NCBI GenBank assembly: GCA_032718475.1 | Contig: JAUCBJ010002926.1 | Span: forward strand, 1 to 25,870 | Reading direction: 5' to 3' | Length of the DNA: 25,870 nt | Source of the DNA: Nemertoderma westbladi | Lineage: Eukaryota; Xenacoelomorpha; Nemertodermatida; Nemertodermatidae | Shown: positions 18,301 to 25,870 of the stretch, piece after piece | How positions within the stretch are numbered: position 1 is the first letter of the stretch | How the letters are laid out: each line of letters starts with the position of its first letter | Program-made: the position numbers and the translations under genes | Notes under the pieces: model-generated | Database searches by the model: none | Told to the model about the DNA's origin: nothing | What the model saw: only the letters and a program-made list of their open reading frames with translations

Positions 18301-19802
18301 AGCGGCGAGATAAACTGCTTCGGATCTAGTACTATCTTTACCAAGCGGCGAGATAAACTGCTTCGGATCCAGTACTATCTTTACCAAGCGGCGAGATAAA
18401 CTGCTTCGGATCTAGTACTATCTTTACCAAGCGGCGAGATAAACTCCTTCGGATCTAGTACTATCTTTACCAAGCGGCGAGATAAACTGCTTCGGATCTA
18501 GTACTATCTTTACCAAGCGGCGAGATAAACTGCTTCGGATCTAGTACTATCTTTACCAAGCGGCGAGATAAACTCCTTCGGATCTAGTACTATCTTTACC
18601 AAGCGGCGAGATAAACTGCTTCGGATCTAGTACTATCTTTATCAAGCGGCGAGATAAACTGCTTCGGATCTAGTACTATCTTTACCAAGCGGCGAGATAA
18701 ACTGCTTCGGATCTAGTACTATCTTTACCAAGCGGCGAGATAAACTGCTTCGGATCTAGTACTATCTTTACCAAGCGGCGAGATAAACTGCTTCGGATCT
18801 AGTACTATCTTTACCAAGCGGCGAGATAAACTGCTTCGGATCTAGTACTATCTTTACCAAGCGGCGAGATAAACTGCTTCGGATCTAGTACTATCTTTAC
18901 CAAGCGGCGAGATAAACTGCTTCGGATCCAGTACTATCTTTACCAAGCGGCGAGATAAACTGCTTCGGATCTAGTACTATCTTTACCAAGCGGCGAGATA
19001 AACTGCTTCGGATCTAGTACTATCTTTACCAAGCGGCGAGATAAACTGCTTCGGATCTAGTACTATCTTTACCAAGCGGCGAGATAAACTGCTTCGGATC
19101 TAGTACTATCTTTACCAAGCGGCGAGATAAACTCCTTCGGATCTAGTACTATCTTTACCAAGCGGCGAGATAAACTCCTTCGGATCTAGTACTATCTTTA
19201 CCAAGCGGCGAGATAAACTCCTTCGGATCTAGTACTATCTTTACCAAGCGGCGAGATAAACTGCTTCGGATCCAGTACTATCTTTACCAAGCGGCGAGAT
19301 AAACTGCTTCGGATCTAGTACTATCTTTACCAAGCGGCGAGATAAACTGCTTCGGATCTAGTACTATCTTTACCAAGCGGCGAGATAAACTGCTTCGGAT
19401 CTAGTACTATTTACCAAGCGGCGAGATAAACTGCTTCGGATCTAGTACTATCTTTACCAAGCGGCGAGATAAACTGCTTCGGATCTAGTACTATCTTTAC
19501 CAAGCGGCGAGATAAACTGCTTCGGATCTAGTACTATCTTTACCAAGCGGCGAGATAAACTGCTTCGGATCTAGTACTATCTTTACCAAGCGGCGAGATA
19601 AACTGCTTCGGATCTAGTACTATCTTTACCAAGCGGCGAGATAAACTCCTTCGGATCTAGTACTATCTTTACCAAGCGGCGAGATAAACTGCTTCGGATC
19701 TAGTACTATCTTTACCAAGCGGCGAGATAAACTGCTTCGGATCTAGTACTATCTTTACCAAGCGGCGAGATAAACTGCTTCGGATCTAGTACTATCTTTA
19801 CC
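15389..19802. repeat. 43-bp satellite array, ~102 units, 4.4 kb
   Basis: The unit starts AAGCGGCGAGATAAACTGCT, continues TCGGATCTAGTACTATC and ends TTTACC. It contains the 8-bp palindrome TAGTACTA. Eight 47-bp units with an extra ACAC occur, all in the left 1.25 kb (up to about 16665). Two units lack 4 bp near 17730 and 19410. Units carry CTGC or CTCC before TTCGG. The right two-thirds is very homogeneous. Reading frames of 60-80 codons inside are repeat by-products. The array ends about 90 bp before duplication copy 2. Confidence 0.97.
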
Positions 19803-20403
19803 ATACAAATTAAGTAAGAAATATGGGGACTTCTGGGAACTATATAAATAACACACTGTACTTAGGTGATAGCCGAGCTTCACCAGTCTAACTGTCGCTC
19901 TATACGGTGCCTGAAAAAGGCAAAACAATGACTACCTTTTATTCTTATCAACATTTATTTTTTTTGAATTTCAATTAATTATATATAGCCCAAAGGGGGG
20001 AGACCAGTTGGCTGATCGCCGGACCTGGAATTTATAGGTTGTACGTTCAGTCCCACCAGGTCAACTCAGCCTTTCATCCACTGGGGTCGATAATATTTGA
20101 TGACCAGTTAACTTATGGGAGCAAAACAAGAGATAGGAGTAGCGCCCACCCCTACCTCACACCAAAGGGTTTACATGAATAAGCAAGGGTCTTTAATATT
20201 GGTTCTTGAATTATATTAATGTTGCATTTTTACAAAATGAAATCGTAACTGTATAAGAAATTGTCTTTTATAAAATAAATTAACACACGGACAAGGTGAT
20301 AAAGGTAGTTTTATGACATATAAGACATGGAATCTACATAAACTGGCGCACCCACCATAGTTAAAAACACCGGGTTGAAATAAACCATGTAATAACGGTA
20401 ATG

Positions 20404-22656
20404 GTGAAAAATATCGAGAGTAAAAATAGCGAGAGTAAAAATATCGAGAGTAAAAATAACGCGAGTTGAAAAATATTGAAAATAACGAGTGTTAAAAAAT
20501 ATAGAATGTTGAAAAATATCGAGTGTTGAAAAATATCGAGTGTTGAAAAATATCGAATATTTGCTTTGCTTTTTGCTTTGCTTTGTTGAAAAATATTGAG
20601 AGTAAAATTATCGAGTGTTGAAAAATATCGAGAATAAAAATATCGAGAGTAAAAATATCGCGTGTTGAAAAATATCGAGAGTGAAAATATTGAGTGTTGA
20701 AAAATATCGAGAGTAAAAATATCGAGTGTTGAAAAATATCGAGAGTAAAAATATCGAGTGTTGAAAAATATCGAGAGTAAAAATATCGAGTGTTGAAAAA
20801 TATCGAGAGTAAAAATATCAAGTGTTGAAAAATATCGAGTGTTGAAAAATATCGAGTGTTGAAAAATATCGAATATTTGCTTTGCTTTTTGCTTTGCTTT
20901 GTTGAAAAATATTGAGAGTAAAATTATCGAGTGTTGAAAAATATCGAGAATAAAAATATCGAGAGTAAAAATATCGCGTGTTGAAAAATATCGAGAGTGA
21001 AAATATTGAGTGTTGAAAAATATCGAGAGTAAAAATATCGAGTGTTGAAAAATATCGAGAGTGAAAATATCGAGTGTTGAAAAATATCGAGAGTAAAAAT
21101 ATCGAGAGTAAAAATATCGAGTGTTGAAAAATATCGAGAGTAAAAATATCGAGAGTAAAAATATCGAGTGTTGAAAAATATGGAGAGTAAAAATATCGAG
21201 TGTTGAAAAATATCGAAAGTAAAAATATCAAGTGTTGAAGAATATCGAGAGTAAAAATATCGAGTGTTGAAAAATATCGAGAGTAAAAATATCAAGTGTT
21301 GAAGAATATCGAGTGTTGAAAAATATCGAGAGTAAAAATATCGAGATTAAAAATATCGAGTGTTGAAAAATATCGAGAGTAAAAATATCAAGTGTCGAAA
21401 AATATCGAGAGTAAAAATATCGAGAGTAAAAATATCGAGTGTTGAAAAATATCGAGAGTAAAAATATCGAGTGTTGAAAAATATCGAGATTAAAAATATC
21501 GAGTGTTGAAGAATATCGAGTGTTGAAAAATATCGAGAGTGAAAATATCGAGTGTTGAAAAATATCGAGAGTAAAAATATCGAGTAAAAATATCGAGTGT
21601 TAAAAAATATCGAGAGTAAAAATATCAAGTGTCGAAAAATATCGAGAGTAAAAATATCGAGAGTAAAAATATCGAGTGTTGAAAAATATCGAGAGTAAAA
21701 ATATCGAGTGTTGAAAAATATCGAGAGTAAAAATATCAAGTGATGAAGAATATCGAGTGTTGAAAAATATCGAGAGTAAAAATCTCGAGTGTTGAAAAAT
21801 ATCGAGTGTAAAAATATCGAGTAAAAATATCGAGTGTTAAAAAATATCGAGAGTGAAAATATTGAGTGTTGAAAAATATCGAGAGTAAAAATATCGAGTG
21901 TTGAAAAATATCGAGAGTGAAAATATCGAGTGTTGAAGAATATCGAGTGTTGAAAAATATCGAGAGTGAAAATATCGAGAGTAAAAATATCGAGTGTTGA
22001 AAAATATCGAGAGTAAAAATATCGAGAGCAAAAATATCGAGTGTTGAAAAATATGGAGAGTAAAAATATCGAGTGTTGAAAAATATCGAAAGTAAAAATA
22101 TCAAGTGTTGAAGAATATCGAGAGTAAAAATATCGAGTGTTGAAAAATATCGAGAGTAAAAATATCAAGTGTTGAAGAATATCGAGTGTTGAAAAATATC
22201 GAGAGTGAAAATATCGAGTGTTGAAAAATATCGAGAGTAAAAATATCGAGTAAAAATATCGAGTGTTAAAAAATATCGAGAGTAAAAATATCAAGTGTTG
22301 AAAAATATCGAGAGTAAAAATATCGAGAGTAAAAATATCGAGTGTTGAAAAATATCGAGAGTAAAAATATCGAGTGTTGAAAAATATCGAGAGTAAAAAT
22401 ATCAAGTGATGAAGAATATCGAGTGTTGAAAAATATCGAGAGTAAAAATCTCGAGTGTTGAAAAATATCGAGTGTAAAAATATCGAGTAAAAATATCGAG
22501 TGTTAAAAAATATCGAGAGTAAAAATATCAAGTGTTGAAAAATATCGAGAGTAAAAATATCGAGTGTTGAAAAATATCGAGAGTAAAAATATCGAGTGTT
22601 GAAAAATATCGAGTGTAAAAATCTCGAGTGTTGAATAATATCGAGAATAAAAATAT
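20404..22656. repeat. Long arm: 15-17-bp tandem units with AAATATCGAG core
   Basis: Two unit types mix, TTGAAAAATATCGAGTG (17 bp) and TAAAAATATCGAGAG (15 bp), often as a 32-bp dimer. Longer internal duplications are visible, with offsets of 316, 666 and 873 bp. Minus-strand open frames of up to 394 codons (Phe/Ile/Leu/Ser/Thr-rich) arise because the repeat lacks stops in those frames. I do not consider them genes. Confidence 0.95.
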
Positions 22657-22848
22657 TGCATTTTGCGTGAGCAATTTATTTAGAATTATGGAACAATATT
22701 GCAGTGCATGGGTTACAACTGTGCAAGAGAAAATAAATGGCATTAATACACCTTGGGTACCCATTTACCAGATTTATTATACTAGCTAGTTTTTGCTATT
22801 TTTTAATAAATATTATAGAATAAGTGCTACTGTAGCTATAAAATTTGC

Positions 22849-23005
22849 TCGATATTTTTTCAACACTCGATATTTTTACTCCCGATATTTTTACTCTCGA
22901 TATTTTTTGAACTCTCGATATTATAGTTATTTTTCAACACTCGATATTTTTACTCGCGTTACTTTTACTCTCGATATCTTTCATGTCTCGATATTTTTCA
23001 ATATA
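22849..23005. repeat. Short inverted arm of the foldback-like element
   Basis: About nine units of CTCGATATTTTTACT and CTCGATATTTTTCAACA are the reverse complement of the long arm's units. The order alternates as in the long arm, and the units are more diverged. Confidence 0.9.
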
Positions 23006-23050
23006 ACCGTAATGACTGCAGTAAAATATAAAAATTGACAATCACTTACT

Positions 23051-23056
23051 TTTATT
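23051..23056 (-). terminator. Candidate polyadenylation signal (AATAAA) of the zinc-finger gene
   Basis: TTTATT reads AATAAA on the minus strand, about 80 nt past the stop codon. It is conserved in the paralogue. The foldback-like insertion begins only about 20 bp farther downstream. Confidence 0.45.
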
Positions 23057-23132
23057 TTCTTCTACACTAAAAGTGACATACCGGAATTTCCTTTAATGAC
23101 CATTGATCGGAACAATTTTGTTACCGGTAACT

Positions 23133-24530
23133 TTAATCTTTATGAACAGTATTGATGTGGACGTTTAAGTAGCTTTGCCGGCTGTATTCTTTATGACAAT
23201 AACTGCAGTTATATTTAATACCTTTATGGATACAGTCGAAATGTCGTTTTAATAAGGATTTTGAAGGAAACGATTTCCCACAATCAAAGCAGCTGTACTT
23301 TATATCTTTATGAAAGTAGTTGACATGGATTGTTAGGTTGCCTTGATGAGCGAATTCTTTATTGCAATAAGAGCATTTATGTTTGACATATTTATGGATA
23401 GAGTCGACATGTCGTTTTAGGTCGGATTTTGTAGGAAACGATTCCCCACAATCAAAACAGCTGTACTTTATATCTTTATGAATAGAGTCGACATGTCGTT
23501 TTAGTAAGGATTTTGTAGGAAACGATATCCCACAATCAAAGCAGCTGTACTTTATATCTTTATGAAAGTAGTTGACATGGGTTGTTAGGTTGCCTTGAAG
23601 ACCGAATTCTTTATTGCAATAAGAGCATTTATGTTTGACATATTTATGGATAGAGTCGACATGTCGTTTTAGGTCGGATTTTGTAGGATACGATTTCCCA
23701 CAATCAAAGCAGCTGTACTTTATATCTTTATGAAAGTAGTTGACATGGGTTGATAGTTTGCCTTGAAGACCGAATTCTTTATTGCAATAAGAGCATTTAT
23801 GTTTGACATATTTATGGATAGAGTCGACATGTCGTTTTAGTTTGGATTTTGTAGGAAACGATTTCCCACAATCACAGCAGCTGTACTTGATATCTTTATG
23901 AATGTAGTTGACATAGGTTTTTAGTTTGCTTTTCGGACTGAATTGTTTGTGACAATAACTGCAATTATGTTTGACATCTTTATGGATAGAGTCAATATGA
24001 TTATTTATATTACTCTTGTATTTAAACAGTTTCTCACAATAATCGCATTTATAATTTACTAACTCCCTACCAGTCTCACTACAACTATCGGACTCTGGTG
24101 TTGCACAGCTGATTGTCGGTTCAGTACTGCTGCAATGATCAACGTTGTCACGAGAGGTTCCAGCAACGTTAAATTGTTCTTTAGCAGTTTGAGTTTCTGT
24201 TAATGACTCGGTAACTAAATCGTCTTCAGATTTTACACTGATAAATTGCAACCCAGAAGCAGAATGCTGAATATCTTCGGTTTCAATAGGCCTACCGTGC
24301 GAACAGTCTGGGTTGTCGTCTTCCAGTTTTTCGACAACAGAATAATCTCCAGATGGTTCATAAGAATTAATATCTCCTAACAAATTGTTGTGATATTCTA
24401 TGGGAGATGATCTGTATCCGCAGTTATATTGTATAACTTCAGGAGAATAGGGGACACAGTCTGTTTTTTCCTTCTTTATAATTATACCGGCACCACATTC
24501 CTCTTTCAATAAAATAATTTGTTGATTCAT
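23133..24530 (-). CDS. C2H2 zinc-finger protein, 11 fingers, 465 aa
   Basis: This is a probable sequence-specific DNA-binding nuclear protein. I chose ATG 24530 (MNQQIILLKE): it matches the paralogue's ATG, and the codons upstream are TTG and ATA. Residues 1-158 are acidic and polar with no known domain. They hold two SUMO-consensus sites, IKKE (about 18-21) and VKSE (about 99-102). From about residue 160 to 462 there are eleven fingers of the form C-X2-C-X12-H-X4-H, joined by HKDIKY or HKYVKH linkers rather than TGEKP. Finger 2 has Tyr for its first His (KLKTYVNYIH) and may not bind zinc. From finger 3 on, two types alternate: YSCFDCGKSFPTKS..KRH and HKCSYCNKEF.LQG..TH. Helix position 3 varies most. 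There is no KRAB, BTB or SET domain. The frame is intact in one exon; an N-terminal exon elsewhere cannot be excluded. The family name is not recognised. Confidence 0.9.
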   Translation of the reverse strand: MNQQIILLKEECGAGIIIKKEKTDCVPYSPEVIQYNCGYRSSPIEYHNNLLGDINSYEPSGDYSVVEKLEDDNPDCSHGRPIETEDIQHSASGLQFISVKSEDDLVTESLTETQTAKEQFNVAGTSRDNVDHCSSTEPTISCATPESDSCSETGRELVNYKCDYCEKLFKYKSNINNHIDSIHKDVKHNCSYCHKQFSPKSKLKTYVNYIHKDIKYSCCDCGKSFPTKSKLKRHVDSIHKYVKHKCSYCNKEFGLQGKLSTHVNYFHKDIKYSCFDCGKSYPTKSDLKRHVDSIHKYVKHKCSYCNKEFGLQGNLTTHVNYFHKDIKYSCFDCGISFPTKSLLKRHVDSIHKDIKYSCFDCGESFPTKSDLKRHVDSIHKYVKHKCSYCNKEFAHQGNLTIHVNYFHKDIKYSCFDCGKSFPSKSLLKRHFDCIHKGIKYNCSYCHKEYSRQSYLNVHINTVHKD

Positions 24531-24639
24531 TATCAAATCTTAAATAAATATTTATCAATAAATTACAATATATACCAGAGACTAGGCCTATTGTAGATAT
24601 AATTCAGGGTACAGGAATACCTAACGAACATGTACAATG

Positions 24640-24655
24640 TATATAATATATATAG
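24640..24655 (-). promoter_or_regulatory. Candidate TATA-like element of the zinc-finger gene
   Basis: The minus strand reads CTATATATATTATATAC, about 110 bp upstream of ATG 24530. It is identical in the paralogue (6450-6465). AT-rich context keeps this tentative. Confidence 0.3.
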
Positions 24656-24897
24656 TCAATCAGGCTAAAAATAACATTCGGAAATATAGGGTAAAAAACA
24701 GTCCCTACAACTACAACTCAAAAATTGTTTAAAACATTTGTGAATATTAACAACATGCAATGGTTGAATTGCGGGTCCATCTGTCATGTTTGTATGTAAT
24801 TTTTATTTTGCATTTGTTTTTCATGTTTGGGTAGTGAAAATGTCATTTAACGATTAGAACTCGATACATCAGTTTAACAGTCAGCAGTAAATTGAGC

Positions 24898-25122
24898 TCC
24901 TCCAATTATTACCAATTATTAATGGGCAAGACATTATCAGCGAATTATTCGAATACAGTAAAATATAATTGAGAGTTGAAATACAACCTACTCAATAACA
25001 TAGCCAAAAATATATAATAAATAAATAAATCCATAGGAATATGTTTTGTTCACGGTCGCAGGGACTGCCTTCTACCCCTCCGGTAGTGCACAGGCTCGGT
25101 TTCCACTTCTAATTTTTGTTGG
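24898..25122 (-). mobile_element. Possible SINE-like retroposon with 15-bp direct repeats
   Basis: AGCAGTAAATTGAGC occurs at 24883-24897 and again at 25123-25137, enclosing 225 bp. On the minus strand the insert begins with GC-richer sequence (AAACCGAGCCTGTGCACTAC) and goes into an ATTTATTTATT and AT-rich tail region. This is the layout of a SINE with target duplications. I recognise no Pol III boxes, so the call rests on the direct repeats. Confidence 0.35.
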
Positions 25123-25137
25123 AGCAGTAAATTGAGC

Positions 25138-25870
25138 CGGTAGATGTCACATATTATAGTGTTTTATTGACAAAAAAGGCTAACTACAGGTATGAACTGT
25201 ACAAGCAATTACTAAATAAAATACTCAACTACCAAATCTCTGCTAATCGTAAATCATTCAGGCACTTAAACTAGCATTCTTCCTCTCCTACTCCAGTGCC
25301 GCCGGTACAATTGAACATATCATTGGTAATTGAACATATCATTGATTGGTAATATTATTTGACTATTAGTTGATTGACTACTTACAGCGCAGTAGGTACC
25401 GGTAGTGCTGTAGTGTGGTTGTGTCGTACTGGCAGGGCAGTTGCAGTAGTACTGACAGTGGTCAAATTAAGTAAGTATTTTTCTAGAAAAGACAGTTATT
25501 TCACGTGCTGCGCGAAGGGCACATCGTCCTCTGCAGCTGTAAATTTACATCACGTTAAATACACGACCTGGGGTGTCTGTCTGTAGATTTTCCGGGAAAT
25601 GGCTGAATGGTGCTGGTGCACATTTGAAAACAGGCAAATATGGACTTTTCGAGAAATAAGCCATAAACTCATGATTTCTATCATGCTGCTCGAAGCGGAA
25701 AATCACCTAATTTAAATTTTTTTTTCTATGAATTTACACATAGGTCAGAGAGTGTCTCTATGGGTTCTATTACATTTGAAGCACAGTGACAAACACCTTT
25801 CCCCAGTGGCCATTTTTGGACCGATTTGTCTCAAATTTCATACAGACACTTCTGACATATGTGTAACTTC
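25138..25870. other. Non-genic right end
   Basis: A 70-codon open frame at 25374-25586 starts only with TTG and shows no motif. No RNA or structured repeat is seen. Confidence 0.4.

Larger units (their letters stand above)
20345..23028. mobile_element. Foldback-like element inserted in duplication copy 2
   Basis: The empty site is seen in copy 1, where CTACATAAACTTTTAAAAAT (about 4861-4880) runs through uninterrupted. The insert has a long plus-oriented array (20404-22656), a unique centre of about 190 bp (22657-22848), and a short inverted array (22849-23005). Outside the arrays, GTAATAACGGTAATGG on the left and its imperfect inverse ATATAACCGTAATGAC on the right extend the inverted repeat; together with the adjoining GAAAA, 17 of 22 positions match. 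Long inverted arms made of short tandem repeats are the hallmark of Foldback (FB) elements. No transposase is encoded. I find no clean target duplication; a shared ATAAA at both edges is only suggestive. Confidence 0.6.
19892..24830. repeat. Segmental duplication, copy 2 (holds the intact zinc-finger gene)
   Basis: This matches copy 1 (3325-6800) in the same orientation, beginning TATACGGTGCCTGAAA. It is continuous from 19892 to 20344 and resumes at 23029. The 2.7 kb between is the foldback-like insertion. At 20005 it carries the unoccupied site for the LTR-like insertion of copy 1. The upstream flank of the gene (24531-24795) is very similar to 6342-6597. Confidence 0.85.

Noticed and set aside
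15389-19802. CRISPR array
   Set aside because: The units are contiguous 43-mers with no unique spacers, in an animal genome; it is a satellite.
21347-22531. 394-codon minus-strand open frame rich in IFLLSIFFNTRYF
   Set aside because: It is the foldback arm's tandem repeat read in a stop-free frame. Overlapping frames repeat the same peptide, so it is not evidence of a gene.
25374-25586. 70-codon open frame near the right end
   Set aside because: It starts only at TTG, has no motif and no paralogue in the window.

Overview
This is AT-rich, repeat-dominated nuclear DNA of an animal. The evidence is RTE-like and CR1/Jockey-like LINE reverse transcriptases, a BEL/Pao-type gag relic, tRNA-derived SINE sequence, many satellite arrays, and a C2H2 zinc-finger gene of metazoan style. 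A marine invertebrate is my guess, but the sequence does not fix the phylum. There are no operons, no rRNA and no CRISPR.

The only intact-looking protein gene is a single-exon, 465-residue, 11-finger C2H2 protein on the minus strand (23133-24530). A paralogue lies at 4959-6341, also minus. Its eight-finger domain is completely open, but its N-terminal region is broken by three frame disruptions. The two genes sit in two direct copies of one segmental duplication (about 3325-6800 and 19892-24830). Comparing the copies gives empty and filled sites. Copy 1 carries a 1107-bp solo-LTR-like insertion (3417-4523, TGTT...AACA, 5-bp target duplication AGCTC). Copy 2 carries a 2.7-kb foldback-like element (20345-23028) whose unequal inverted arms are tandem arrays of 15-17-bp units.

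Layout: 1-1312 holds a GAACTAAGTTC minisatellite and a 90-bp hairpin repeat. 1313-3324 is mostly non-genic, with a CATAG microsatellite, a tRNA-like SINE, a CR1/Jockey-like RT scrap and an RTE 3' end. 3325-6800 is duplication copy 1. About 6800-9030 is an RTE-like LINE with one in-frame stop in its RT. 9030-9750 is an endonuclease fragment that starts at the same 14-mer where the LINE's own endonuclease is interrupted. 9759-11403 is a decayed BEL/Pao gag. 12086-12560 is a 49-bp array with nine CACGTG E-boxes. 13022-14776 is dense with palindromes: a 124-bp inverted repeat with CTCF-like cores, a 22-bp hairpin minisatellite and a perfect 40-bp palindrome. 15389-19802 is about 102 copies of a 43-bp satellite. 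19892-24830 is duplication copy 2. The rest, to 25870, is non-genic apart from a possible SINE.

I see no multi-gene pathway. The most interesting features are the zinc-finger pair, whose fingers differ mainly at DNA-contacting helix residues, and the concentration of dyad-symmetric tandem arrays and a foldback element around it.
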